A stretch of DNA of 64,000 bases from Odobenus rosmarus divergens (GCF_000321225.1 NW_004451880.1:3236-67235), one strand, 5' to 3'. Counted from the stretch's first letter, positions 42,060 through 54,114 are shown. Numbers and translations: made by a program. The notes: generated by a model not told the origin, from the sequence alone.

Positions 42060-43880
42060 CTTCGACTCAGAGCTCCCTCTCCCTGACACACAACCTTCTG
42101 CCTTCTTCTCTCCCATTTCACACCCACAAAATCGCTCTCCCGTGCCATCCCCTCATGACCTCCGGTCTGTCTGACTCTCCATCTTCCCCGACCCAGCATG
42201 AGCTCAGCAAACCATCATTTCAGCACTTCCGTCGCTCAGCTTCTAGCACATTCTCCACCGTGACGCTCAGCCCTCCCACCTCATGTCTGTCCCACGCCCG
42301 GTTGTCCTTGCAATCCCTGCTCCCAGCTCCCTCTCTACAGTCAACCTCCCGACTTCAGCTGCCGGTGTGGGCAGGACCCCCTGCCCTCCGCCCCCCCCGC
42401 CCCGTATCCACGTCCATCCATCTCTCCACCTCACCTCCAGGCCCACTTCCCAGCATCACTCTCACCTTGGCCCTGTCTTCTTCCATTCATCCCTGGGACC
42501 TTGCTGCACCAGCTAGCACTTCTCTGCCTTTGCTCATCTCTCCTTCCCCCGAGATTCCTCCCCTCTGCCTACAAATATACCCGGGTCCCTCCCATCCTCC
42601 AATACCATCTCCACCCCCTTACCCATGCTCGTCTGCCCCCCCCCAGCTACCCTCCAGTTTAGGGGATCATAAATCGTGGTGTCAGTGGTTTGCAGGTGGG
42701 GAGCTGAAGCTGGAGGAAGATGTGGCTGGTAGCCGTCAGGAGGAAAGACAATCTTCCTGCCTTCCTTTATCCCCTAACTTCTCAGAATTCTGGTCCCTTC
42801 TCTCGTGCACCTCGCATTTGCTCCCCATTCCTGCAGAGTCCTGCCAGCCCCACTGAACCTGCCTCAGAAGGATCGCCGGCGACACCTGGCCCAGGTGCCC
42901 CTTCAGAGCCCTGCTTCATCTCTGTGTGGAACATCTGCACGCTCCTTCCCCAACCTCCTTCCCCCTTGGCTTTCATGGCCACGTTCTCCTGATTCTCAGC
43001 TTTTCTGGCTGCTTCTGCTTTGTCTCTTCTATGGCTACTCTTCATCTTCCCACGGTGTAAGCAAGGGACAAGAGGGTCTTGTCCCTCTTCTGTCCTCCCT
43101 CAGGGCTTCCCCCTCGGTGGCCTCACGTATCCTACGGCTTCAGCCCTCCCCTCCTTACAGAGGCCTCCAAGCCCTGGCCCAGTCTTGCTCTCACTCCCCA
43201 GTTGAAGCATTCAGCCAGGTCTTTCCTCCTGGATAGCCTACCAGCACCCCACATTCAACCTGTTCCAGATCCTTTTCCCTTCCAAACCGTCCCTGGGAGC
43301 GATGATGCCAGCCTCAGTCATCCACCCATGCTCCACCAGCGTGAGGGCCCCCACCCTCTGCACCCCACACCCACCCTGCTGTCCAGCCTGACCCTCTCAG
43401 CGTCTCTTCCAACTCCCAGCACCACAACCTGAGCCAAACTAGGCTCGGGACTCAGTGGCTCACATCAGGAGAGAGTCTGCCCTCACCCCCAGATGTCTGT
43501 CTTATGATTTGATATTCTTAACCCTTAAGTCTTGCAAACCCTCCCTGCTTCCCTACTATCTATGTACGATGTGCGTCCACCTTGTCCTGGCTTCCAAGGC
43601 CCATCAGACCCTAAGTCATCTAATTTATCCTCGCAGCCACCCCATACACTCCAGCTGAATGGAGAATCCATTGTCCCCTGAAGAGGCCATGCTCCTTCTC
43701 ACTCAGGATCATGCCCTAGGTCTTGCGTTTCCCCTTCCTATGGTGCCTCTGTTCACACCTGCTCTATCCATCTTCCATCGCCCTCTGGAGCCCAGCTTGG
43801 GTTCTGCCTCCCCCATGGAACCTTCTCTGGACATTTCACCAGAGAGCCCCACCCCTCTTCCTGGAGTTCTCATGACTTGA
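42060..43880 (+). repeat. CT-rich stretch, probably decayed L2 sequence
   Basis: About 1.8 kb strongly enriched in C and T on the + strand. 42780-43250 has the texture of the L2 ORF2/3' region (GCCACGTTCTCCTGATTCTC, then TGTCTCTTCTATGGCTAC), but individual matches are weak. Absence of stop codons, not selection, explains the 233-codon frame at 42155-42856 and its neighbours. Confidence 0.4.
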
Positions 43881-44290
43881 CGTGCTCTGCTTTGGGTTGC
43901 AGTTGGTCAGTGGGTGTTCTTACCCCACCTGCTATGTTGTCAGTAACCTAGTATCTCGTGATGCGCTGTGGTAGGTCTGCGTGCAGGAGACAAAAGGAAG
44001 GAAAAAGGGAAGGGATGGAATGGGGGGTGAGGTCAGATGATGACCTTGAACAAGGTGGAAGGGCTTCAGCTCGACCCTCTGTGCACTGGGACCCTTGTGT
44101 GTTCCTGGTAAGAGAAGTGCCTGGAGGTTGGGAGGGGCGCTCCTTGCCACCTCCGGGGTAGCCCCCCATCACCCGAGTCACTTCCCTGCCCCTCCCCCCT
44201 CCTCCCCAACCTCTGCCTTGGCACCCCCATCCCTTGTGGCTGAGACACCAGGGCTAAGATGAGAATGACAGCTGCCCAGTTTTGCTGCAG

Positions 44291-44494
44291 GAAAACCCGT
44301 ATTTAATGCTGAAGGGGAACCACCAGGAGATGGAAGGCAATGACCGCTATGAGGGCTTCTGTGTGGACATGCTCAAGGAGCTGGCAGAGATCCTCCGGTT
44401 CAACTACAAGATCCGCCTGGTCGGGGACGGCGTGTACGGCGTTCCTGAGGCCAACGGCACTTGGACGGGAATGGTCGGGGAGCTGATCACGAGG
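44291..44494 (+). CDS. GRIK4: GRIK4 (GluK4) coding exon, start of ligand-binding domain S1, 68 codons
   Basis: This exon encodes the first part of S1, one half of the glutamate/kainate-binding clamshell. It begins [20 protein letters not shown], includes [17 protein letters not shown], and ends [13 protein letters not shown]. The tyrosine at exon residue 49 (44435-44437, in DGVYG) corresponds to the ligand-stacking tyrosine of ionotropic glutamate receptors (Y450 in GluA2 mature numbering). NGT at residues 55-57 is a glycosylation sequon. Acceptor ttgctgcag|GAA and donor AGG|gtaagg give 68 codons, phase 0. The second-last residue is Thr where I remember Ala in human GluK4. The next exon should begin KADLAVA and is not in the window. 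Confidence 0.97.
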
Positions 44495-44584
44495 GTAAGG
44501 AAAGGGCAGATGGTCTGGCCTTGGAGGTGGGCTGGGGAGGGAGAGGGAAGGGCCTAGGGTCGTGGCGTATGCTCACGACGCATC

Positions 44585-44750
44585 CACGTATTCAGGCAAT
44601 CATGCATTTTTCATGTAGTTGTCCGTTCATTGTGCACATCATTTCTGAGTCGGCACCAAGCCAGGCATTGGTGGTATGCATCGGTGAAGAAGACCACCGT
44701 GATCGCTGCCCTGTGGCTCTCCCAGCTCAGCACCTGCCCCAGGTGCAATG
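44585..44750 (-). repeat. L2 3' fragment
   Basis: GTCGGCACCAAGCCAGGCATT and CATCGGTGAAGAAGACCACC follow the reverse L2 order. Confidence 0.55.
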
Positions 44751-45414
44751 GAGGTGCTGACCAGGCAACATGGATTTGAGGGTTTGGGGTCCATTTCTGG
44801 AGGAGCCTGGTGCTTTTGTGTGTGCTGATTATTTCCCTGCTCGGTAGCACCCCCTGGCAGAGCTTGGACAGGCCTGAGAGGGTAGAATGCACCACATCCG
44901 TTGACTTTGCCACTGGAGAGGTGCCGTCAGGGGAGATACGGTAAAATAATAGGGGGAAAGGGCTGGACTGTCAGAGCAGTGGGTCATGGTTACGGTTCTC
45001 TTGTTGCTCTTTGTCTTCTTGCCTGCTCTTGTTAATGTGCTCTCACAGACCCAGAGCCAAGGTGCACTTGGACAGGCTGTAGGTTTCCAGGGTGAATGTA
45101 GGGACTTGGTTAAAATGTAGGTGAGCATCACAGAATGTCAGTCATCTGTTGGGTTAGAGCAAGGATAGAGAAAGTTCTTCCAGGGGGAAATCTCTTGTTT
45201 TCTTGGTACACACTATTAACACCTGTAAAAAATAATTAAATCATTACTGATTCACTGTCCATGTTTCTATAACGGAGTTTTTGTGGTCAGGTCCTGCAGG
45301 CAGACACTCCCTGCCGAGAGCTCCCACCCGGCTTCTTAGCGTGACCTTGAACCAATCCCTCTCCCCCTCTGTGTTTTCCAAGTGCAGAAGGAGCCCCTGC
45401 AGGGCTCCTCCAGC

Positions 45415-45640
45415 TTCCCTCTGAATGCCAACATGCAGGGTGCTTTACATACATTATCTCTAATCCTCTTTAAACATACCTTTTAGCTAGTTGTTACCCT
45501 CATTTTACAAACGAGCCATCACGAGCCATCTGAAGCTCAGAGGGCTTGAATGGCTTGTCTGAAGCCGCAGGTTTGTATGAGACGGGGCTGGGATTTGAAC
45601 CCAGATCTGTCTAACACCAGGGCCCACGTTCTTTCCCACC
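45415..45640 (-). repeat. MIR SINE with a small internal tandem
   Basis: ATACATTATCTCTAATCCTC, GTTACCCTCATTTTACAAAC and GGGATTTGAACCCAGATCTG. ACGAGCCATC occurs twice in tandem at 45511-45530, where the MIR consensus would read GATGAGGAAAC-like sequence. Confidence 0.8.
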
Positions 45641-45923
45641 GCCGCCCACCACTGCAGCTGGACTGTGATGTAACCAAGAAAGGTATCCTTCAGTCCAGGC
45701 CCTTCCTTGCCCCCTTCCTTTTGATGCTCCCTCCCTCCACAGCTCCCTCCCCTTCAGCCTGGCTTTCTTCTTTTCTTTCCTTCCTTCTTTTTTATTTCTT
45801 TTTCCCCTGCCCTTGATCTCTAGAATTAATATGATTTTAACCCTTCCTACATGCCACACGTGGGACATGAGACAAATTTTTGCCGTCCTAGTCTTAAAGG
45901 ATAAAAACGTTAGTCAGGCTGTT

Positions 45924-45940
45924 AAAAAAAAAAAAAAAAA
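45924..45940. repeat. A17 homopolymer
   Basis: Seventeen A; no retroposed sequence is recognisable next to it. Confidence 0.85.
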
Positions 45941-46759
45941 GCAGTCCTTGGCAGTGCGTCGTGAAATGTTCTATCTGGACAGGAGCATGGGAAGATATTT
46001 AAGAGCTGAGGAGGAGGGGTGCTTAGAAAGTGTTGCCTGGCAGGATAGACAGCATTTGCAATGACCTGGTGGGGTACATGGCGAGACTCATGCAGAGAAC
46101 TGTGGATGCTCCAGGGCGAGCTGATTCCGAAGTGAGGCCTTGCTCACAGGGAGAGGCTTGCCCACAGAGGACTGATCAATCAACAGAAGGCCTAGAAGGA
46201 GCTCTGGGAGCATCTCACAAGGGCAGGGGGTGAGAGTGATTTCTTCCAAGAGCTGTCTGCTCTCTTTGAGACTCGAGCCCACCCTGCTGACGATGCCCTT
46301 GCTGCAGCACAAAAGGAAGTGTCGCTCCTCTGTTCAGTCCCAGAGCCCCTGCTGGAACAGTTTTCTGGTTTGCATCTCACTGTGGAGCCCACTGGTTAAA
46401 CCCCAGAAAGCTAAGCTGCTGAGCCTTTTCCTTCTACTCTTCCCGACAGATGTGGTCACCTTGAGCCCGTTTCTTCAACCCCCTTGGGCTGCCTGGTGAC
46501 TGGTAGGGTGACTTCAGGGATGCCAGAGTTAGTGTAGAGCCAATCCCCTTATCAGCCCCCTAAGGAGCTGTGACATGGGCTGGCAGGGAGAGGAGAGGAG
46601 TCTGGGGCTCAAGGACACGCGGTTCCATACTGAATGACTTAGGCCATCAGCCAGGGATCTTAAAATTCATCCCAGGTCGTCTTTCAAGCCAAAACACTGC
46701 TGCTTTGGTCTCCTCAAGACTTGGCTACATAATATTAATTAATTAGTTAATTAAACCAT

Positions 46760-47080
46760 TAATTCCATAACTATTTATTATATACCTTCTGCTATTCCAG
46801 ATGCTGGAGATATAGTGGGGACAAAACGAACACAGATACTCCCCCATGAATCTTACCAGTGAGAGACAGATGTTGATGAAGGATCATATTACTATATAAT
46901 TTCCACCATAAGTGCAAGGGAGGCACATTCGAAGGAGCTATGAGAACGCATCTGAGGGCAGTGGGATCCAGTCTTGAGAAGCAACGGGGCAGGGGTGGGA
47001 AGGCTTCCCTTGGGAAGTGATGTCGGGGCTGGTGTCGGAAGAATAGAAAGAGCATTCCAGCCCGGAGTCTGTCTGAACGC
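46760..47080 (-). repeat. L2 3' region
   Basis: CATAACTATTTATTATATACC, AGATGCTGGAGATATAGTGG, GGGAAGGCTTCCCTTGGGAA and AAGAGCATTCCAGCC. A TTAATTAATTAGTTAATTAA stretch at 46736-46755 abuts the tail. Confidence 0.75.
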
Positions 47081-47299
47081 CACTGGGGTTGGTCCTGGGC
47101 AAGAGTGGGTGCTGCTGGGACCCCACTTTCCCTTGGTTCAGTGCCTTGATATGTCTGCCAAGATGTTCCCCTCGGTTTAAAGTTAGTCCCAAAGCCTGGA
47201 TCTGTTCTGCATGACCTCCTCCCCAAGTCACACAGGGACATTTTAGAGGCTGCAACAGCAGACCCTGGAATGTCCCACCTGGAAGAAACTCCTGAGCCC

Positions 47300-47430
47300 A
47301 CCACCCCTAAATCTGTCGCTTCTACGGATGAGAAAGCCGAGGCTCAGAGAGGTTAAAAGATCACATAGCTGGTAAGTGGAGCGTCAGCACTGAAGCCCAG
47401 GTCTCTCTGACTTTAGCGCTCATGGTCTCA
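47300..47430 (-). repeat. MIR SINE
   Basis: CGGATGAGAAAGCCGAGGCT, CAGAGAGGTTAAAAGATCAC and GAAGCCCAGGTCTCTCTGAC. Confidence 0.8.
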
Positions 47431-48024
47431 GAGGACACAGATCCTGATGCTAGACAGACCTGAGCTTCAGTTTCAGTTCATCCCCTTCCGGTTGTGCTGA
47501 GTCTCATTTCTCCTTGGCTGAGGTTCACTCCATGGAGTGTCACCTCCCCTATGCTTCTGGGTTGTGCCCCAGAACCCTGGGGCCTCCTTCAGAGAAGTCA
47601 GATCCTGAGGTAACAGTGACACACCCCTAGAGCAAGCCACAGTGGATGGGCGTGAGACACTGACCCACCTCCCTGCCCGCGGCCTTGCCTGCGGCTGGAC
47701 GAGCCCGTGCAGCCTGGTTCCCGGGAGGCCCTGCTCACTCCTGCATCGCAGCAGCCCCAGGAAGCCTCAGGGCGGGAGGCTGGAGGCATGAGAATAAGGG
47801 GTGAGGTGAGGCTACACAAAGGGTCAGGAGGAGCAGAAGGTGGGCCAGGCCAGCCGGGAGAGTGGAATGCCAGGGTGGCAGGGCCCCAGCCACCAAGGCA
47901 GTGATAGAAGGTGCCATGGATTGTCAGGCCACCTGCCTTGGGGCCACGGGTAACACTGAGCAGAAGTCCTCGTGGCTGGGGGAATCCGGAGGCGAGCATT
48001 AGCTGGTTTGGACCAAAAGTGATT

Positions 48025-48130
48025 TTTTTTTTTTTTAAGTAAGCTCTAGGCCCAACACAGGGCTTGAACTCACGACCCGGAGATCAAGAATCACCCTCTC
48101 TACCAACTAAGCCAGCCAGGCACCCTCAGG
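48025..48130 (-). mobile_element. Short CanSINE (tRNA-related part plus A tail)
   Basis: In reverse it reads GAGGGTGCCTGGCTGGCTTA, TTCTTGATCTCCGGGTCGTG, GAGTTCAAGCCCTGTGTTGG and GGCCTAGAGCTTACTTAAA: the tRNA-derived head and an immediate A tail (T run at 48023-48036). AGTGATT flanks both sides (48018-48024, 48131-48137) as a target-site duplication. It is a complete copy of a short subfamily. Confidence 0.88.
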
Positions 48131-49199
48131 AGTGATTATTATTAGGCTCATTCAGGTACAGCAGCTTGTGTCCCAGTAACCCCCTTCTTGTTCAAGGAGA
48201 TTGGCTTCCCCCGTACAGAAAATGAAACTAAGCCAGTCATCTGTTGACTGCTAAGAGTGAAAATGATTGTTCACAGCACCGCACCAGGGTAAGCGTGAGA
48301 TTTCTTCATGGGGGTGTAGCGGTCCTGCGCCCGTGTCTCCGTGCCAGGGCTCAGGGCTCGTCCTGCAGACCTGTGCAGCTCTGGGGGAAGAGTGTGTGCA
48401 AAGGGGGAGGCACCCAGTGGGTGTGTGTGCAGGGCTGCCCACCAGCTCTCCCTGGACAACCGGCAAGGCGAGTGCAACTAGAACTACCCCAGGAGAGAAG
48501 AAGGCTAGACATAAAGGGGAACCACACCCCACACACAGGGCGCTGGTACCTGGCTAAGGAATCTCTTCCTTTAGAGAGTTTGAAGAACACAGCAGCTTCC
48601 CGCACGTGTGAGTGATATGGAGAGAAGTACAGAGGTGTGCACCATCTCCAGTGGGTGTTCTAGAGCCTCCAAGTTCATGTTTATTATCACCTGCTTACCC
48701 AAGGCCCTTGGTCCCAGACACATGGTGTATTAGTTGCAGAAGTGCATTCGAGCATGTTTACTGCATCTGTTTAGAAATCATCAGAATCTGTCTCTTGGCA
48801 CAAATCCCATGACAAGTGGGAGTGTGGATGGAGTGACAAGTGAATTCACATCAACTGGACCATGTGGATGGCCTCTCACCCCAGTGCTGTGTTTGAGCAG
48901 TGGAGATGAGGAGGATGACTATTTGGGGAGGCTGTCGGGTTTGGATTCATTTTGCCCAAGTCAGAGCCTTCCCCACCGAGCCCGCAACATGCCTGCCCAC
49001 AGTGATGGCATGTGTCAGTGGAGGTGTACTTGGCAGAGAGGAGGGGATGGACTAGAACAGTGTGAAGCAGGAGGTACCCCAGGAACAGTCTCAGGGGCTT
49101 CCCGTATCACTCCAATAAGTTTATTTAGAGTTTTCATTGAAATGGTTCGAGGCATTCAGATCCAAAGATGAATGAGATAGGTCCCAGATCACTCTTTGA

Positions 49200-50330
49200 T
49201 GGGGACAGTTGGCTGAAATCTCGATGAGAAAGACAGTGATGGGGAAAAGCAGGGTATGGGGAGAGGGCTGGAGGACAGGCTCCTAATTCTGCTGGTGATG
49301 TCTAGGAGAGATTCCTGCAGGAGGTGATGCTTGACCAGAATCTTTAAAGATGAAGAGAGGTTGGCCAGACACGAAGGGATGTAGAGAGAGAAGAGCATGT
49401 AGGAGGAAGGAGCATGAGATCCTAGGCTGAAGGTGCATGGATAGTTCCCGTGTTAGCTTAGAATACCCAAAACAGATCATGGTGGGAAATGAGGCTAGGA
49501 ACTGAGCAGTGGTCATTGATGAAGGGCCCAGGTGTCCTCCTGCGATGTGGAGCGTGGATGGCTGGGGGCGGAGAGGGACAAGACAGAGGCAGGGGACCGG
49601 TGGAGAAGGCTTTACTGTCCCAAGAAATAATGAGAACCAAAAGTAACTTGGGAGTTCAAAGAAGGTACACATTCAAAGGCTATCTGAAAGGTAACAGTTT
49701 TTCTTTTATACGGAAGAATATAATCTTTTTAAAAATACACGTTTTAAAAAACAAAATACGACATACAATTCCACCATCCAGTAGTACCCCTGGTTAACAT
49801 TTTAGTTTACCATCCCTTCTGATTTCTTAACAAATATAGATATTTTACGCAAGTAACAATGGGGTCATAGTGGATGTACTGTTTTGTAACCTGTTGAAAA
49901 CTATTTAATAGATCAATCATCAGGACTCAGGGGCCAAATGGGCGTGGACCATGCAAGAGAAAGAATACAGTAAGAAGACTCCAGGACTTCTAACTTGGAC
50001 ATCGAGGTGGATGATAGTGCCAGTCGTTGAGGTAGAAAATTCAAGAGAAAATCAGGTGTGGGAGGAAAAGGGAGGATGAATTTAGTTTTAGAACTGGGAA
50101 CTTTGAAATGCCTTTTGGATGTCCAGGTAGAGGTGTTCAGCAGAGAGTTGGCTACCGTGGACTTGGCACACTGAGGCTGTAGCTTCTAGAGTGCCCCATG
50201 AATAGGAGGTAGCTGCTGAAGCCATGAGTAGGAAAGAATCACCCAGGAGAAAAACACATGCTCAAGAGGCTGCTAAAGGCCATGGAAAGAAAATGGATAT
50301 AAAGATGTTTTACAGCCCTCAAAAGGAAGT
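49200..50330 (-). repeat. L2-class repeat assembly
   Basis: GATTCCTGCAGGAGGTGATG and GACCAGAATCTTTAAAGATG (49300-49350) are reverse L2. 49690-49910 is an AT-rich L1- or L2-like insert. 49920-50330 has GGATGTCCAGGTAGAGGTGT and AGCAGAGAGTTGGCTACCGT, typical of the reverse L2 interior. Confidence 0.55.
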
Positions 50331-50729
50331 ACAGAAAAGCATTCCTCAGTTTTAGCAGTACGGAAGTCACTGGCAAGAACAGCCTCAGTGGGTGGCTGGA
50401 CTGAGATCAGATGGCCGCGGTCAATGCTGGTGGAATGGTCTTCAAAGAAGCCTAGCCTTTGTGGGAAAGCAGGATGAGGGGGTTGTAGCTAGAGGGAGCT
50501 GTGGAGTGGAGGGGTGGGCTGTTGTTTAAAATGAACTCACCATGGAAAGGGCTGCTCAGAGTTCAGAACTGAGAATAAGGCCTGGGAAGGAATACAGGGT
50601 GGGGGGGGGTTGGAGTCCTCACCAAGACTCGAGAACTTCTTCCCATGGCAGTGGATAGCTGGGAAGCCATGCAGTCAGGGGTGTCTCTGTCCAGGTGCTG
50701 TCTCAGGGATGCTTTACATCTGTCCGAAA

Positions 50730-50910
50730 CCACTTGCACAAGCATTCACTCTTTACCTTTCACCACAGCTCTGTGAAGTAGGTATTACTATCCCCATTTT
50801 ATAGATAAGCAACCTGAGGCTTAGAAGTACAAAATGTTTCTCCCAGTGTCCCACAGCCAGCAAGTGGTGGAAGAACAGCGTCAGGCTTAGGCACTGAGTC
50901 CTAGTAGTTC
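50730..50910 (-). repeat. MIR SINE
   Basis: CTGTGAAGTAGGTATTACTA, CATTTTATAGATAAGCAACC and GTGTCCCACAGCCAGCAAGT. Confidence 0.8.
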
Positions 50911-51796
50911 ACCGCGGCACACGACCCCACCTCGCTGGAATGGCAACAGTTGTCATTCACTTCGGAGATGTCCTTCTAGGCAGAGGATTTGGAGGGTGCC
51001 CGGGACTTGGTCCCCAGATCTGGTTCTGGCCCATGAAGGGGTGGCACTTCATCCGGAAAGTGAAAGAGCTAGGCAGAGGACCTCCAGGACCCCTTCCTCT
51101 CTCACCCAATGTGGGTGAGGCATTCTTGTCGGTCCAGAAGCCGGGAGAACTGGTATCCTGGAAGGGGAGAGACTGCATTTCGTATCCCCAGGACCCAGCT
51201 CAAAAGCACATTCAGGAAGAGAAAGAGTCCACCTCCAGCTTCAAAGTTCAGAGCCAACCACCCTGTTGGCATTCAACACCATGTTGGCAGAATGGCACAT
51301 TTAGGTTCAAAGGGAAAAGGGCTTTGGAAGGCTTAGAACCAAGGCTCATAAGCCTTTGACATCAAATAGCTCTCACCAGTGACATTTTGATGAATTAAGT
51401 GTAAATGAAGCTGAAATGCCTCATTCCATTTCCCCTGCTGGGCCCCTTTGAGAAAGGATTGTGGAGTGAGTTTGCCAGGGACCTGGTGGGGTGGGCCGTA
51501 CATGGCCTCGATCCACTGGGAATGTTGTCCAGAGACATTTTGCTGAACTAAAAAAATACCACAGCGAGTCCCCTGGGATTACTTTTCACCATGAAGCCAG
51601 AGACTATTTTAACTGCAAATAGGTCATAGAATTCTCTTCTTTAAAGAAGGACACCAATCCAGGGGCTAAAATTGAGTCTTCAACTCTTCCCTCCCCATGC
51701 AACAGCTAAGCTCAGGGAGAATTTTACTCTCAAGGCCTGGTTTCTGAATTTACTCAAATCAGGAAGAGATGAGCTTCAATGATTATTCACTGACTC

Positions 51797-51844
51797 ATTG
51801 ATTGATTGATTGATTGATTGATTCATTCATTCATTCATTCATTC
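51797..51844. repeat. Compound tetranucleotide repeat (ATTG)6(ATTC)6
   Basis: Six perfect ATTG units are joined to six perfect ATTC units. It sits at the 3' tail of the L2, where the consensus ends in TGAATGAATGAA (reverse ATTC), so it grew from the LINE tail. Confidence 0.95.
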
Positions 51845-51984
51845 ATCAAAGTGCCCACTCTCTGACAAGCACCATTTGGATGTGAACAGTTGCCAGTAAG
51901 GAGTCCAGCAACTACTCTAAGAAGCAGACAGGTAAAGCAAGAATTATGGTACAGGGTGATACATGCTATATTAATAGTGGTGGT

Positions 51985-52160
51985 AATAATAATAATGGCT
52001 GACATTTATTGTTTCCTATGAGCCAGGCACTCTTCTAAGCACTTGACTGTATTAACTCATTTAGTCCTCACAACAACCAAATGTTGCCGATGAGGAAACT
52101 GAGTCACAAAGCAGATAAGGAACCTGTTCAAGGTCAGGTGGGTAGTGAGTGGCAGGGGCA
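51985..52160 (-). repeat. MIR SINE
   Basis: ATAATGGCTGACATTTATTG, AAGCACTTGACTGTATTAAC, CCTCACAACAACCAAATGTT and GATGAGGAAACTGAGTCACA. Confidence 0.85.
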
Positions 52161-53629
52161 AGTCTGGTGGAAGTATGGGCACGTGTGAGCAGGGAAGGGC
52201 TCACCAAGGAAAGGACGTAGTGAAGATGGAGAAGGATCATCTTGGTAGAAAAGAATATTCTAGATGCAGCAAAGGCTGAGATACAGACTGAGCCGGGTGA
52301 GTGGTTCTGTGTGGCTGGAGTTGGATATGGGAAGGAGCAGAGGAGAGTAGGGCTGTAGGCAGGGGCCCATTGTGATCGGATTTATGTGTTTGGATATTTA
52401 AGTTGTGTCCAGAAGACTCAGGGGAGCTGTTGAAGAGCAAGGTGGTCTGTTTTGCTCGAAGAAGGGAGTGGCATAATTGGCTTTGGTTCCTGAAGGTTCC
52501 TGTGGCAGGAGAGAGGGGAATGGATTGGAAGTGGGAAGACCAGATGTGGGCATACTCATTAGAGAGCTGCCCCGTGATCTAGGTGGATGGGAGGGGGCCC
52601 CGAGGTGAGGACAATGCCCAGGAAAAGATGGCGACATGTAGGGATTTCAGCATGTGATTATAGGACCTGTTGCATGGAGTGGGCTTCCCTTCCTGTAGGC
52701 CTCTAAGCGCGGGTTCGGGACCCTGCCTCTCAGGCGAAGAGGGATGGCTGCCTGACTCTGGGAAAGGTCCTTTCTGGAAGAGTACTGTGAGGGAGGCATG
52801 TCTTGTAGCAGTGCTGGCATACGGCTCCCAGAGACCTGGGAAGGGAGGAAATCCACTTGTCTGGCTCATTATTCACAGACCATTGTCCTTGAGAAGAAAA
52901 GGGCCAGAGCCCTGGACCGCATGTTGGGCCACAGCCACTTCCGCCCTCTCTCTCAGCAGTCCCTGCCTTTACACCACTCTGTCTCATTTCCAGTTCTCAA
53001 AGCCGCCTTTTGGCCACACACCTCCTTTTACCTACCTGATAAAAAGCCAGTAAAGTGGTTTTGAGATTGCAGCCACACTCCCGTCCTTCGGACAGGACAG
53101 TATTGGCGGCCACCAAGGCAGAGGGGCTCTCCTGTCTACCTTCGTGACTGCTTCCCTCTCCCCGTTCAGGGGCACCCTGCATGCACCCCATAAGACTGGG
53201 GCTGCAGAGCCACAGGCCGGGATCAGGGAGAGCCCCCAGATTCAGCAGAGGGTTCTGCCAAAGCCTTCAGATGTTCTCCTTCTTCTCGCTCCCCTTGGCT
53301 GTGTGTGTCTCCCCTGCTCCGGACACTTGGTCACATCTCTGCTTAGTTCAAAGCTGAGCCCCCAGGAGAGAAAGACAGTAGGAGTGTCAAGGGCCAGACG
53401 CTGTGTAGGAGCTCGTCTTGCTGCACTGCAAGGGGCCCGTGAGAACTGGTGACTGGAACAGGGCATGACTTTGGCCGAGTCTTCCTGTCCTCCGTGTCTA
53501 CTTGCTGGAATAATGGGGAGAAAGGAATAGGCTGCTCCAGGAGAATGGCAGTAAGGGAGACAGCTCTGAGTGGCCGGCTGGAGAGGGACACTTGGCTGAC
53601 GCTTATATTTTCAACCCTATTATCCTGGG

Positions 53630-54000
53630 GGTGAGTGTTATGGTAACTGCTTCCTTTTTACAGACTAAGAACACAGCCCCAGAGAGGCCAACACCCGGGA
53701 GTGCTAGGATTTGAAACCAGGTCCCTTCCCTTTAGGAGCTCTTCAGCTAGAAGGGCAGGCAGACAAGCAGAAATTATTTTAACACGAGGTTATATGGGAT
53801 AAGTGTAAACTACATCGTACTTGAAGAGCAGTGTAGGAGGCAGGAATTACTTCTGAATGGGGGTTGCTAGGATGGATTCTTAGTGGAAGGAAGACTGGCA
53901 GCTCCTTGAGGGCAAGCACAATATCTTATTCATCTTGACATCTTTATGCACCTAACACAGCGCCTGGAACACAGCAAAGCATTAATAAACAGTTCCTTCG
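53630..54000. repeat. MIR and L2 fragments in series
   Basis: 53635-53720 is a reverse MIR (AGAGAGGCCAACACCCGGGA, GGATTTGAAACCAGGTCCC). 53745-53860 is reverse L2 (AGACAAGCAGAAATTATTTT). 53880-54000 is forward L2 (GGCAGCTCCTTGAGGGCAAG, CAGCGCCTGGAACACAGCAA). Confidence 0.65.
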
Positions 54001-54114
54001 AATCCTGCAGAACAAGGCGCCATGCGCTAAGTATTCCTTGCATAAACTTAGGGAGCTGCCCTCATCCTTTGATGCCATCCCTTAATGGCAACCCAGCTGT
54101 CAACCCAAGGCTTA

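Larger units (their letters stand above)
38257..44290 (+). other. GRIK4: GRIK4 intron, 6,034 bp
   Basis: It contains L2 pieces (38840, 39700, 40400), a GT microsatellite, one MIR, and a CT-rich stretch (42060-43880). 38450-38830, 39810-40390, 41430-42050 and 43890-44280 hold nothing I recognise. Confidence 0.9.
51770..52680 (-). repeat. L2 3' region with a MIR inserted
   Basis: The L2 tail begins with an expanded tetranucleotide array (listed separately). It continues AAGTGCCCACTCTCTGACAAGC and, after the MIR at 51985-52160, resumes near 52170 with CATTGTGATCGGATTTATGT and TGGTCTGTTTTGCTCGAAG. Confidence 0.6.

Noticed and set aside
42155..42856. 233-codon plus-strand open frame
   Set aside because: Pro/Ser/Leu/His-rich product of CT-rich DNA. 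Neighbouring frames are open too, no splice signals or domain are recognisable, and it lies within an intron.
5519..44494. Assignment of the exons to GRIK5 instead of GRIK4
   Set aside because: Several stretches ([44 protein letters not shown]) fit GluK4 and not GluK5, and GRIK5 introns are, as far as I recall, far shorter.
45924..45940. A17 run as the tail of a processed pseudogene
   Set aside because: No coding or mRNA-like sequence and no target-site duplication found beside it.
48025..48130. Possible tRNA gene (tRNA-like A and B boxes)
   Set aside because: The tRNA-like sequence belongs to a CanSINE with an A tail and target-site duplication; the cloverleaf is not preserved. The same holds for 2069, 29663 and 57988.
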